From contig NZ_JAYGJQ010000001.1 of assembly GCF_035013165.1 (NCBI RefSeq), positions 434,001 to 498,000 on the forward strand: a DNA stretch of 64,000 nt, given 5' to 3'. The notes beneath the pieces were generated by a model that saw nothing but the letters and a program-made list of their open reading frames with translations, ran no database searches and had not been told where the DNA came from. Both the position numbers and the translations under genes were made by a program. Numbering within the stretch: position 1 is the first letter of the stretch; every line of letters starts with the position of its first letter. This document shows, in pieces, positions 35,939 through 45,096 of this stretch. This stretch comes from Bacteriovorax sp. PP10. Its GTDB lineage: Bacteria > Bdellovibrionota > Bacteriovoracia > Bacteriovoracales > Bacteriovoracaceae.

Positions 35939-37500
35939 TAGTTGTCGGTGGAAAATTAAGAGGACAAGAGTTCATCCTAAAAGATGGAGAGAACGTTTTA
36001 GGTAGAGACTCTGCCTGCGATGTGCATTTTCCAGTTGAAGGAGTTTCAAAAAGACACATGAGCATCACTGTTGCTGATGATGTTGTTTATATTACCGATT
36101 TAGGAAGTGCTAACGGTACCTTCTTAAACGGAAGAATTATTAAAAAAGCGACGACTAAGACGGGAGATAAAGTAGGTCTTCCGAATTCGATTCTGCAAGT
36201 TGTGTATGTTCAGGAAAAAATCGTTGTTGTTAAAAAGAAAGTAGCTTCTCAAGTTCTTAGAGAAGAATCAATCGACGAGATGTTAAATGGAGGAACTCCT
36301 CCTGATAATATCGTTGGGAAGATTTTCTGGTTATTCAAATATAAATTGATGCCAGTTATTCATGGTGTGAACCAGGAATATGAATGGCGTATTCTTCTGG
36401 CCATTTTTACGGCCGCTTTCGCTCTTATCACAATTACTTTAACGATTGGCCCGGTTCTTCAGGATTCAAAAAACGTTTTAATGAACGAGATTAGAATCCG
36501 CGGGACTCACTATGCTGATGAGATCAGCCGTACCAATACCAAAGCTCTTGAGCAAAAAGCATTAGAGAGAGTTGATACATCTTTCCTTGATGGTGACAGT
36601 CAGGATGGGGTTGAGTCTTATGAGTTATTCGATTTAGATGGAAGGGTGTTAAGACCTATTTCAAGATTAAATGAATATACAAGTGATCCTGTGTCTATCC
36701 AGATTAAAGAATGGTTCTCTAAAAATAAGAACATCAAAGATGCAAGAATTCTCATGCTCGAAGGTGGGAAGATCGGTATTGGAAAGCAGATTTTTATCTA
36801 CGATCCAAAAACGGGAACTCAGGAATCAGTTGGTATCATTGCCATTAAGTTTGCACCGACCACTCTGACAGCTGAGGCATCAAAGAGTACAAGACTTTAT
36901 CTTGAATCTTTAATCACATCACTCTTGGTGGGAATTCTATTCTTTGGAATTGTTTATTACTTGACGTTGAGACCAATTGAAGAATTGCGTTTTCAAATTG
37001 AAGAAGGCTTAAGAGGAAGAAGAAGAAGTGTGGAAAGTAAGCTTCTCTTTGAAGAGCTTGGGCCGGTAAGAAATGCAATCAATACAGGGTTACAGAGAAT
37101 TCGTGAACTTCAACGTGATGAAAGTGACGTTGATCCAAATGATATTGAAGGTGATGACTCTTACGTCAATACACTTCTGGAATTTATGAATGGGGCACAA
37201 GGGCCGGTTATTGTTTTAAACTCATCAAAAAATCTGGTGAAGATTAACACTCCTGCTGAAGATGTTTGCGGGATCAGACAGAACATGTCGGCCGGCATGA
37301 ACATTTTAGATATTACTAAAGAGCGCGGTTTCGCTGCAACGTTAATTGAATTATGTGACAACTCTGCAAATAACTCGGGGTCAGCACAATCAGGGAATTA
37401 TGAACTTCAAGGGAAGGCATACATTATCTGGGTTAATTCAATGATGGGTAAAGATGGATTTGCTAAAGGGTTTTATATTTCATTCGTACTAGATAATTAA
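35926..37500 (+). CDS. FHA-domain membrane protein with periplasmic sensor-like loop and PAS-like tail
   Basis: FHA domain at about residues 20-85: VLGRDSACDVHF, SKRHMSI, GSANGTFLNG, with the phosphothreonine-binding Arg, Ser and Asn. A membrane helix at about 148-172, a loop of roughly 150 residues outside, and a second helix near 325-347 form a typical sensor layout; then RPIEELRFQIEEGLRG resembles HAMP. The C-terminal 120 residues look PAS-like (GPVIVLNSSKNLVKINTPAEDV). It could sense a signal and bind phosphorylated partners. It starts within the DUF192 gene (13-base overlap) and is followed nine bases later by another FHA gene. Confidence 0.75.
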   Translation: MYKLVVVGGKLRGQEFILKDGENVLGRDSACDVHFPVEGVSKRHMSITVADDVVYITDLGSANGTFLNGRIIKKATTKTGDKVGLPNSILQVVYVQEKIVVVKKKVASQVLREESIDEMLNGGTPPDNIVGKIFWLFKYKLMPVIHGVNQEYEWRILLAIFTAAFALITITLTIGPVLQDSKNVLMNEIRIRGTHYADEISRTNTKALEQKALERVDTSFLDGDSQDGVESYELFDLDGRVLRPISRLNEYTSDPVSIQIKEWFSKNKNIKDARILMLEGGKIGIGKQIFIYDPKTGTQESVGIIAIKFAPTTLTAEASKSTRLYLESLITSLLVGILFFGIVYYLTLRPIEELRFQIEEGLRGRRRSVESKLLFEELGPVRNAINTGLQRIRELQRDESDVDPNDIEGDDSYVNTLLEFMNGAQGPVIVLNSSKNLVKINTPAEDVCGIRQNMSAGMNILDITKERGFAATLIELCDNSANNSGSAQSGNYELQGKAYIIWVNSMMGKDGFAKGFYISFVLDN

Positions 37501-37509
37501 TAGGAAAAG

Positions 37510-38577
37510 ATGGCAGCAAACGTAAGAGTAACGACAGAGCTAAAGAGTCCAAGTGAAGTTGGCGTGCACTATCGTTTACTTTGCATGACAGGACCCAATA
37601 AAGGAAATGTTTATTACCTGACAGGTAAGCGTGTTGTTATCGGCCGTGGTGAGACTGCCGACATTCAGATTGTAGATGCTAAGATTTCTCGTGAGCATGG
37701 TGAATTATCGTTTTCAGAAAATGCTTATACGATCACTGATCTTGGAGCGCAAAACGGAATCATCGTTAACGATACTAAGATTAAGCAAAAGAAGCTTAAT
37801 GATGGTGAGAAGATTGTTATTGGGCAGACAGTGTTTAAGTACAATGTCATCAATGTGGCCCAGTCAATGGAAATGCTGATTGCTGAGGCCACGCCTGATT
37901 CGGCCATGGCCAAAGAAATTAAAAGAGGAGTGAAGGTAAAAGTTCCTCTGAAGAATCTTAAAAATGAAGTTGAAGAAAATTATAAAATAGATAAACCGGT
38001 TAACGCGAATGCGACCAGCAAATCGAAATTTTTAATTTTTGGTATTATTTTGATCGCCATCGTTTTTATCTTCCTAGGCGGAGATGACAAGCCGGCAGCG
38101 ACAGTGAAAGCAACTGGAAAGGTCAATCCGACAGATCTGGAAATTTTTAATGAATCAGTTATTGTGAAGGCCACGGCCGATGACCCTGAAACAAAGAAAA
38201 AACTGGACGCTTTAATTCACAGTGGAAGAAGAGAGTTCAGGGAAGGAAATTATTTTAGAGCAATGGAAGAGTTCCGTCTGGCACTTCTGATAAGCCCGAA
38301 TAACGGACAAGCAAGTTTTTATTTATCTAAGGCAAAACAAAGATTAGATGACGAGATCAAAAAGAACTTTGAAAAAGGGGCGCAGGAGCAGGATGCAAAA
38401 AAATACCAATCTGCCATCGTTTCTTTTTGTAGTGTAGTACAATTAATTAAAGAGTATCCGGATGACGAAAGATACAAGACTGCGATGACTAATCTCAGTG
38501 CAATTGAGTCAGCTTTAGGAATGGAAAAAGGTGAAATTAAGTGTTTCGAAGAGAAATCAGCCAATTCAGGAAATTGA
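37510..38577 (+). CDS. FHA-domain protein with one membrane helix and TPR-like tail
   Basis: FHA domain at about residues 35-95: VVIGRGETADIQI, KISREHGEL, LGAQNGIIVND. After an acidic linker a membrane helix follows at about 173-191 (FLIFGIILIAIVFIFLGG). The exported or cytoplasmic tail holds TPR-like repeats (FRAMEEFRLALLISPNN and YQSAIVSFCSVVQLIKEYPDD). Such FHA-TPR proteins work as scaffolds. It overlaps the next FHA gene by 47 bases, so translation is coupled. The 3' part is also in the same operon with a PP2C phosphatase. Confidence 0.75.
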   Translation: MAANVRVTTELKSPSEVGVHYRLLCMTGPNKGNVYYLTGKRVVIGRGETADIQIVDAKISREHGELSFSENAYTITDLGAQNGIIVNDTKIKQKKLNDGEKIVIGQTVFKYNVINVAQSMEMLIAEATPDSAMAKEIKRGVKVKVPLKNLKNEVEENYKIDKPVNANATSKSKFLIFGIILIAIVFIFLGGDDKPAATVKATGKVNPTDLEIFNESVIVKATADDPETKKKLDALIHSGRREFREGNYFRAMEEFRLALLISPNNGQASFYLSKAKQRLDDEIKKNFEKGAQEQDAKKYQSAIVSFCSVVQLIKEYPDDERYKTAMTNLSAIESALGMEKGEIKCFEEKSANSGN

Positions 38578-40816
38578 TTTAGGCAAAGACGTTCTCGCGC
38601 ATGACTATTCAGAAACCATTTTTTTGATCGGAAGATCAAAGGACTGCCATATTGTCCTCGATGATAAAAAAATCTCGAGAGAACACGCACGTATTATTCA
38701 TAGAAGTGGGAAATGGTTTATTGAAAAAACCAACCCTGAAAATGCCTGCCAGATTAACGGTGAAGAGTTTACTCGCCATGAACTAGAAAAAAATGATGTG
38801 TTCACGGCCGAAGGCTTCAGTGTCACTGTTTTATCAGATGTATCAGAAGCCCCGGTGGAAAGTTCAATTTCTACAGATCAGGTTGTGGTACAACAATCAG
38901 CTGGTAACAAAACAAATACTGCCATTATTCCACCAGATCCGAAACCGGCGACGCGCTCAAACGCAACGTCGACAGATTTAAATATTTCAGCGGCCAATCT
39001 TGAAGAAAGTGTTGAAGATGACCAGAACGCCACGAAAGAAATCAATCTGGAAAATGTTCAAGGCGAGCAGGAATACTCAAATAATGATGACCTGAATTTT
39101 GCGGATTCTTCAGAGGTCGACTTATCATCAGGTGATTTATCAGAAGGTGAATCTCTTATTGATCAAAATACCGATGCTGATTTTGTTATCGATGGAGGCG
39201 AGCTTCCAGTCGAAGACGAAAATGCTTACTCTTTAGAAAATATTGATAGCGGCAATGATGATGAAAGCACAAAAGTCATGCAGTCGTTCGCCTCTGTTTA
39301 CCTGGAACTTTTTGGTGATACGGCCCCATACGACAGATACATTATTGAAAAGGATCAAGTCTTTATCGGACGTGACCCGGCGAAATGCCAGATTGTTTTA
39401 AATGACTCTGAAGTTTCTACTGTCCATGCTGTTATTACAAAAAATAATATCATGCTGACTTTAGAAGATTTAAATTCTTCAAACGGAACCATCTTTAAAG
39501 GTGACCGTATCAATAAAGTTATGTTGGGCCACAATGACGAATTCGTTATTGGTGGAGTGACATTTACGATAAAAATTCGTTCTGAATTCTTAAAGGATGA
39601 AAGTTCGACTTTAATGGCCGTTGATGAAAATCAAACGGTGGAAGTTGAAGAAATTGTCGAAGTTCAAGCAGAAGAAGGCGAACACTTAGATGCTCTTGGT
39701 GGGACGGTTTCTGACGGGCCTCAAGAAAAATCTCTTATTAAAAGAATTTGGAAAGATGAAGCAAAAAGAAAGAGACTGATTATTGGTGCAGTCGTGCTTG
39801 TTGGTCTTTGGGTTTTCCTTGATGAAGGTGAAACGCCACAACCTAAAAAAGCTCCTACTAAAAAAGCATTAGTCAAAAAGCCTATTGGTAATCTTTCTCA
39901 AAAGAAATTAACAGATGAGCAAAGGCAATCGTTTTCGGCCTTATATGAAATTGGAAAAGATCATTATAACCACGGACGTTATAGAGAAGCTCTTAATGAA
40001 CTTCAAAAGATTGCTGCCGTTGATCCGAATTTCAATTCAAACCTTCAGCCTTTAATTTCTTTTTCAAAAGAAGGATTAAAGAAGATCGAAGAGGAAGAAA
40101 AGAAACGTCAGGCAGATATCGCTTCAGCAGAGAGAAAAGCAAAAGTTAAAGCTTATATTGAAGAAGCACGCCAATATGTTAAAGACCGCAGGGTCGATAT
40201 GGCCAATAAGACTTTTAACGAGATCACTCAGCTTGAACCGGAAAATCTTGAAGTTACCAGAATGAAAATGGAGCTTGAAGACTGGCAAAAAGAAAAACAA
40301 AGAAAAGAGCTGGAAGAAGCTCAGAAGAAAAAAGAACGTGAAGATAAGGTTGATAAATTAAAACCAGGAAGAACACTTTACCTTCAAAAAGAATGGTTTA
40401 GAGCTATCAGTAAACTGGAAGATTTCCTTCGTATCAAAGATATGGATGATGATCTTACGACTGAGGCCACTGAGATGTTGAAAGTTTCACGAGATGAATT
40501 GAATTCAGCCGTGGCCCCATTAATTGGAAAAGCGAAATCCCTTTTAGAAGGCCAGGACTTAAAAGGTGCTTATGAAGTTTACCAACAAATTTTAAGAATT
40601 GAGCCTTCAAATGCTGAATCTCTTAATCAGGTTGGGGATATCAGAGAGCAGTTGGCCAATAGAGCGAGAAAGATTTATCGCGAGGCCATCATTGCTGAGT
40701 CGTTGAGTTTATTCCAGGATGCCAAAGAGAAATTCCAGGAAGTTCAGCAGATTTCACCGGTGGATAGTGATTACTATAAAAAAGCATCTGAAAAACTTCG
40801 CGATTATTTGGATTAA
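38531..40816 (+). CDS. Large protein with two FHA domains, membrane helix and TPR-like tail
   Basis: FHA domain 1 lies at about residues 30-90 (IFLIGRSKDCHIVL, KISREHARII), then an acidic linker of roughly 170 residues, FHA domain 2 at about 270-340 (VFIGRDPAKCQIVL, SSNGTIFKGD), a membrane helix near 415-430 (LIIGAVVLVGLWVFL), and about 280 residues of charged, coiled-coil and TPR-like sequence. The start is GTG at 38531; it is the only one in frame that keeps the whole first FHA domain. The long overlap with the upstream gene implies coupling. With its neighbours it would organise phosphorylated partners at the membrane. Confidence 0.7.
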   Translation: MKLSVSKRNQPIQEIDLGKDVLAHDYSETIFLIGRSKDCHIVLDDKKISREHARIIHRSGKWFIEKTNPENACQINGEEFTRHELEKNDVFTAEGFSVTVLSDVSEAPVESSISTDQVVVQQSAGNKTNTAIIPPDPKPATRSNATSTDLNISAANLEESVEDDQNATKEINLENVQGEQEYSNNDDLNFADSSEVDLSSGDLSEGESLIDQNTDADFVIDGGELPVEDENAYSLENIDSGNDDESTKVMQSFASVYLELFGDTAPYDRYIIEKDQVFIGRDPAKCQIVLNDSEVSTVHAVITKNNIMLTLEDLNSSNGTIFKGDRINKVMLGHNDEFVIGGVTFTIKIRSEFLKDESSTLMAVDENQTVEVEEIVEVQAEEGEHLDALGGTVSDGPQEKSLIKRIWKDEAKRKRLIIGAVVLVGLWVFLDEGETPQPKKAPTKKALVKKPIGNLSQKKLTDEQRQSFSALYEIGKDHYNHGRYREALNELQKIAAVDPNFNSNLQPLISFSKEGLKKIEEEEKKRQADIASAERKAKVKAYIEEARQYVKDRRVDMANKTFNEITQLEPENLEVTRMKMELEDWQKEKQRKELEEAQKKKEREDKVDKLKPGRTLYLQKEWFRAISKLEDFLRIKDMDDDLTTEATEMLKVSRDELNSAVAPLIGKAKSLLEGQDLKGAYEVYQQILRIEPSNAESLNQVGDIREQLANRARKIYREAIIAESLSLFQDAKEKFQEVQQISPVDSDYYKKASEKLRDYLD

Positions 40817-40819
40817 TTT

Positions 40820-41560
40820 ATGATTGAACTAAAAAGTTATGGAATGCAATCGCACCAAGGCCCACATTTAAATTTAAATGAGGATCTGGTTGATGCTGAC
40901 CTGGTTAATAATTTATTTATGCTGGTTGATGGTTTTGGTGGATCGAATATCGGTGACCGTGCGGCCATGATGATCAGAGATACTTTAAAGCGTTCATATA
41001 CTAAAATCGCTGTAGACCCGGAAGCAACCCTTCCATTTTTTTATAGCCATAAATATCTGATCGAAGGAAATGCTTTGATCAATGCTTTTCAAACAGCTCA
41101 CCAGAACGTGAACAGAGACAATGAGAAAAAGAGTTTGGATAACCGCGGAGGAGGCTCTGTCATTGCAGCAGCTGTGGCCGAGAATATACTTACTTTAGTT
41201 TCAACCGGGAACTGCGTAGCTTATCTTTATCGTAAAGGTCATATGAGCATTGAAGTCCTTCCGGATTCACTGGCCAGTCTGAGCCGAGATTCATATCAGT
41301 CTTATCTACATTCAGTTCCGATGAGTGGTATTGGTCTCTTTGAGGACCTTCACTACAATGTGAGAGAGTTAAAAGTCACTGAAGGTGATGTTTTGATCAT
41401 GCTTACTGACGGAGCTTACTCAAGACTAAACATGGAAGAGATAAAATATATTGTAGAAACCAATCTTGAAAGTGAACTCGATGCAATTAAAGAGTTGTTT
41501 CGACTTTCAAATGATCGAGGCAATCTCGATAATCAATCAGCAGTCATCTTACAATTTTAA
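40820..41560 (+). CDS. PP2C-type Ser/Thr protein phosphatase
   Basis: The 246-residue protein has all main motifs: E21-D22 in the first strand, LVDGFGG (D37-G38), GGGSVIAAAVAENILTLVSTGN, LIMLTDGAYSRL, and DNQS near D237. These acidic residues bind the two metals. It would remove phosphate from Ser/Thr proteins, most likely those bound by the four FHA domains upstream. It starts three bases after the large FHA gene. No Hanks-type kinase gene is in the window. Confidence 0.85.
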   Translation: MIELKSYGMQSHQGPHLNLNEDLVDADLVNNLFMLVDGFGGSNIGDRAAMMIRDTLKRSYTKIAVDPEATLPFFYSHKYLIEGNALINAFQTAHQNVNRDNEKKSLDNRGGGSVIAAAVAENILTLVSTGNCVAYLYRKGHMSIEVLPDSLASLSRDSYQSYLHSVPMSGIGLFEDLHYNVRELKVTEGDVLIMLTDGAYSRLNMEEIKYIVETNLESELDAIKELFRLSNDRGNLDNQSAVILQF

Positions 41561-41641
41561 TAAGAGACTAGATTAGTCTGGTAACTTATGAAATTTAACA
41601 TTGATTAAGAAGCTGATTTAGTTGAGAATAGTTTAAAGAGG

Positions 41642-42808
41642 ATGAAAATGACATCAAGAGTTTTAGTCGCAGACGACAGTTTAACGATTCAAAAAGTTAT
41701 CGGGATTACACTTGCTAATAGTGGATACGAGCTGGTTGAGTGCGTGAATGAAGAAGAGCTGTTTAGAAAAATTGAGTCTAATCACTTTGATCTTATCCTT
41801 TTAGATTTTAATCTTTCAGATTCTAGATCTGGTTATGAATTATCAAAACAAATTAACAACGTTATGCCAGGAGCAGCGATCATCGTTATGCTTGGTACGT
41901 TTGATTCTATTGATGAAGGACAATTCGCTTCATGTGGTATTTCAGATAAAATCGTAAAGCCATTTGAAAGCAGCAAGTTCATTAAAAAGTGCCGCGACCT
42001 TCTTGAAGGAGTTCGCCCGACACCGGTTTCCTTATCAGAAAAGAAATCTTTCGATGAACCAGCAACTGATTTTTCTGCAACAAACTCAAGTGATGACCTG
42101 GACCTTTGGACAGTTGATGCTCCGGCCATGAAACATACAATGGATTATGAGCCAACTGAACCGGCCTATGGCCACGAAACAAAAAGCCTTGATCCGCTTT
42201 CAAGTGAAATTGAAGGATGGGGTTTTGCTCAGCCAAATAACCTTGAAGATAAATTCCAAAAATCTTTCCCACCAGTAATTGAAGAATCGGAAAATGTTCT
42301 TGATAGACTTCAGTCTTCTTCAACATTCATGCTTGAAGAAAACGAAACAGTGGATCACGATGAAACAGATCCATCGTTTGAAGTTCCTGTAGATTTAAAA
42401 AGAAATTTATTAACTGAAATTGACGAAGAGATTTCAGCAGAGGCCTTCTGGGCCGTAGATGAAATTGTTCCGGTTAAAGCAGAAGAGTACACAGACATTG
42501 TTGAAACAAACCTTGATGAAGTAACAGCTGACTTAACAGAAACAGTGCAAGCATTCAAAGAAAGTGAAAAAGCTGCAACGAAAGTTGTTCCAGCAACTCA
42601 CCACGAAGACGCCGATACCATTATTCACATGGATCAGGACGAGCTTGTGGAAAAACTAAAAATATCTCTGCGTCCAATGATCGAAGAAATGGTGAGAGAG
42701 TTCTGTCGCCAGTCTGCTGAGAAAGTGGCGTGGGAAGTTATCCCTGATCTTGCAGAGAACTTGATTAGAAAAGAAATCAAAGATATCTCTGATTCAGTTC
42801 AACACTAA
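41642..42808 (+). CDS. Receiver-domain protein with long acidic linker and conserved C-terminal helix
   Basis: The receiver domain has D11-D12, the phosphorylation site D55 (LILLDFNL), and K106 in IVKPFES. A poorly ordered linker of about 200 acidic residues follows. The last 60 residues (MIEEMVREFCRQ, EKVAWEVIPDLAENLIRKEI) form a helix typical of delta-proteobacterial response regulators with no DNA-binding output. Output is presumably protein-protein contact. It ends in a four-base convergent overlap with birA, and it may be a separate unit from the FHA operon, as 81 bases separate them. Confidence 0.8.
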   Translation: MKMTSRVLVADDSLTIQKVIGITLANSGYELVECVNEEELFRKIESNHFDLILLDFNLSDSRSGYELSKQINNVMPGAAIIVMLGTFDSIDEGQFASCGISDKIVKPFESSKFIKKCRDLLEGVRPTPVSLSEKKSFDEPATDFSATNSSDDLDLWTVDAPAMKHTMDYEPTEPAYGHETKSLDPLSSEIEGWGFAQPNNLEDKFQKSFPPVIEESENVLDRLQSSSTFMLEENETVDHDETDPSFEVPVDLKRNLLTEIDEEISAEAFWAVDEIVPVKAEEYTDIVETNLDEVTADLTETVQAFKESEKAATKVVPATHHEDADTIIHMDQDELVEKLKISLRPMIEEMVREFCRQSAEKVAWEVIPDLAENLIRKEIKDISDSVQH

Positions 42809-43515
42809 TTTAAAATTTTAAGCGAGCTTGCGAGAAATGATCTGACTTCATTGTCGATTTCGACAAGGGCTTCGCCATTTTTTCCAATCCCCATGAATTT
42901 TCCAGTGTAATCATCACCGTCATCATCAACATTCACCATTTTTTCAATGTGAATGCAGGCATTGTAAAAGCGAGCTTGCAGGTCAGCTGTATCAGAAATA
43001 CGATGTTTTAAAATGAATTGATAAAGTTTCGCAGGAATATCTTTTTGATCAGAGGCCTGTAATGAAATTGCATCGGAAACATTTCCCAGACCATGTTTGT
43101 AGTGGGCCGGAGCATCGGTGACTGGAAGGCTTCCCAGATTAAGTCCAAGTCCTGCAATAACAGTTTCAGTATTAATGTATTGAGCGATTATCCCACCACA
43201 TTTTTTACCTTCAGTTGTTAATAAATCATTAGGCCATTTCAGTTTAATAGAAATGTTGTATTCAGATTTTAAAAATTCAATTGCAAGAACTCCAATTTCA
43301 ATCGGAGTAAGAGTGGGAACAGGATTGGGCTTCATCGTGAAACTCATCGCTAAACTATTTGCGTATGAATCCCATTGACTGCCTTTTCTTCCAATACCAA
43401 GTGTTTGTTCAGATGTTGTAATCAGGATTTCATCATCATGAGTCTTTAATTCAACCAAATTATCGCGAAGATAAATTTGAGTAGAGTGAATGGTACTAAA
43501 ATGCGTATGGTACAT
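42805..43515 (-). CDS. birA: Biotin-protein ligase BirA (ligase domain only)
   Basis: The 236-residue protein has TLGIGRKGSQWDS (the GRGRxG motif, here GIGRKG), LKWPNDLL, and CGGIIAQYINTETVIAGLGLNLGS, the biotin and AMP sites. There is no N-terminal DNA-binding domain, so it should be a ligase without repressor activity. It activates biotin and attaches it to acetyl-CoA carboxylase. The first G of the ATP loop, normally Arg, is Ile-Gly here; it is the one weak point. It diverges from rph across about 80 bases. Confidence 0.85.
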   Translation of the reverse strand: MYHTHFSTIHSTQIYLRDNLVELKTHDDEILITTSEQTLGIGRKGSQWDSYANSLAMSFTMKPNPVPTLTPIEIGVLAIEFLKSEYNISIKLKWPNDLLTTEGKKCGGIIAQYINTETVIAGLGLNLGSLPVTDAPAHYKHGLGNVSDAISLQASDQKDIPAKLYQFILKHRISDTADLQARFYNACIHIEKMVNVDDDGDDYTGKFMGIGKNGEALVEIDNEVRSFLASSLKILN

Positions 43516-43595
43516 TGATATTTAATGTTTATTTCGCTTAAAATAGCGTAACTATAATTCTGAATTTCTAGCTAACCTAACTCAAAGGAAAAATA

Positions 43596-44312
43596 ATGTC
43601 ATCTTTTGCCCACATTATTGAACGTAACGAACCACGAAATATTAAGTACACAGTAAATCCTAACCCTTATGCCAAAGGCTCAGTTATTGTCGAGTGCGGT
43701 AATACTAAAGTTTACGTTACAGTAACTGTAGAAGAAGGCGTTCCTCCATTCTTAAAAGGAAAGGGAGAAGGCTGGTTGACTGCTGAATACTCAATGCTTC
43801 CATCGGCAACTCACTCAAGAAATAGAAGAGAGAGAAATGGAGCAAGTGGTAGAACTCAAGAAATTCAAAGACTCATTGGTCGCGCATTAAGATCAATTGT
43901 TGATATGAAAAAATTAGGTGAGCGCACAGTTCAAATCGACTGCGATGTTATCGTTGCTGATGGTGGAACTCGTACAACTTCAATCTCTGGAGCTTACGTT
44001 GCTTTAAGCCTCGCTGTTAAAAAATTAATGGCCGATGGATTACTGAAAGAAAGCCCGATCATCGAACAACTTGCTGCTATCAGTGTTGGTATCAACACGA
44101 ATGGAAAAGCGATTGCTGATTTAAATTACGAAGAAGACTCTACTTGTGAAACAGATATGAACGTCGTGATGACTCGCTCTGGGAAATTCGTAGAAATCCA
44201 GGGAACAGCAGAGAAAAATCCATTCTCACACGATCAAATGATGGCCCTTATGGAATGTGCAAAAAACTCTCTTGATGTAGTTTTTGCAAAACAATCTGAG
44301 GTTTTAGCTTAA
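43596..44312 (+). CDS. rph: Ribonuclease PH
   Basis: The 238-residue protein begins with the RNE-type N-terminus (RNEPRNIKYTVNPNPYAKG... with the phosphate-binding region) and has RTQEIQRLIGRALR and DVIVADGGTRTTSISGAYVAL, both RNase PH signatures. It trims the 3' end of tRNA precursors by phosphorolysis. An AAAGGA site is well placed upstream. The stop overlaps the rdgB ATG (44312) by one base, so the two are coupled, a common arrangement. Confidence 0.95.
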   Translation: MSSFAHIIERNEPRNIKYTVNPNPYAKGSVIVECGNTKVYVTVTVEEGVPPFLKGKGEGWLTAEYSMLPSATHSRNRRERNGASGRTQEIQRLIGRALRSIVDMKKLGERTVQIDCDVIVADGGTRTTSISGAYVALSLAVKKLMADGLLKESPIIEQLAAISVGINTNGKAIADLNYEEDSTCETDMNVVMTRSGKFVEIQGTAEKNPFSHDQMMALMECAKNSLDVVFAKQSEVLA

Positions 44313-44896
44313 TGATTGAATTAACCTTAGCTTCAAGTAATGCACACAAGGCCGAAGAGTTTTCTGAACTCTTCGATCCAAAATTAATTAGCGTGAAACC
44401 TGCTCCATCGAAAATCGATGTCGTAGAAGACGGTGAAACATATTTTGAAAACGCACTCCTTAAAGCAAAAGCTTATTACGATAAATTTAAAGTCCCGGTC
44501 ATCGCTGATGATTCGGGATTAAATGTAGCTGCTCTTCCAGACGAATTAGGACTTCATTCAGCTCGCTTTGGTGGAGATGGTTTAACAGATCGCGACCGCG
44601 CTGAACTGCTTTTAAAGAAGCTCGATGGCGTCGCTAATCGCGAAGCTTACTTCAGCTGCGTTTTATGCGTGTACTTTAACGACAAAGAAATTTTCTATTT
44701 CGAAGGCCGCATGGCCGGCGTGGTTGGTTATACGTATCGCGGCTCAACAGGTTTTGGTTATGACCCGGTTTTCATCCCTACTGAAAAGATGGAAGAAGGG
44801 CTTACTGTCGCGGAACTACATGAATGGAAGCAAAAGAATTCACATAGATCAGTGGCCGTAGGTTTTGCTCAAAAATTCCTGGGTCAAAGAATTTAG
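44312..44896 (+). CDS. rdgB: RdgB/HAM1-type XTP/dITP pyrophosphatase
   Basis: The 194-residue protein has LASSNAHKAEEFSELF at the N-terminus, VIADDSGLNVAALP in the middle, and GSTGFGYDPVFIP near the C-terminus, all hallmarks. It hydrolyses XTP, dITP and other faulty purine triphosphates to keep them out of DNA and RNA. It is coupled to rph. The length is normal and no residue appears missing. Confidence 0.93.
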   Translation: MIELTLASSNAHKAEEFSELFDPKLISVKPAPSKIDVVEDGETYFENALLKAKAYYDKFKVPVIADDSGLNVAALPDELGLHSARFGGDGLTDRDRAELLLKKLDGVANREAYFSCVLCVYFNDKEIFYFEGRMAGVVGYTYRGSTGFGYDPVFIPTEKMEEGLTVAELHEWKQKNSHRSVAVGFAQKFLGQRI

Positions 44897-44905
44897 AAAA
44901 AGTCT

Positions 44906-44934
44906 TTGCCAATTAGTCTTTCGTGCCATATATA
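44906..44934 (+). promoter_or_regulatory. Promoter of the tRNA-Pro gene
   Basis: TTGCCA (44906-44911), a 17-base spacer and TATATA (44929-44934) precede the tRNA; the start would lie near 44941, about 27 bases before the mature 5' end. Confidence 0.5.
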
Positions 44935-44967
44935 TTGTAGCCTATCTTTTATGATTTTCTTTATTGT

Positions 44968-45044
44968 CGGAGCGTAGCGCAGTTTGGTAGCGCATCTGCT
45001 TTGGGAGCAGAGGGTCGGAGGTTCGAATCCTCTCGCTCCGACCA
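44968..45044 (+). tRNA. tRNA-Pro (anticodon TGG)
   Basis: The cloverleaf is complete. Acceptor stem CGGAGCG (44968-44974) pairs with CGCTCCG (45034-45040). The D arm is TAGCGCAGTTTGGTAGCGCA-like, the anticodon stem TCTGC/GCAGA holds a TTTGGGA loop with TGG as anticodon, and GGTTCGAATCC forms the T arm. The discriminator A and encoded CCA (45042-45044) end the 77-base gene. A leading C is usual for bacterial tRNA-Pro. There is no clear terminator after it. Confidence 0.95.
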
Positions 45045-45096
45045 TTTAGAAATCATTATCTTAAAAAAATCTCATTACATTTAAAGAACAAAAAAA

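Noticed and set aside
41565-41579. Hairpin after the PP2C gene as terminator
   Set aside because: Only a six-base stem (AGACTA/TAGTCT) without a T run; too weak.
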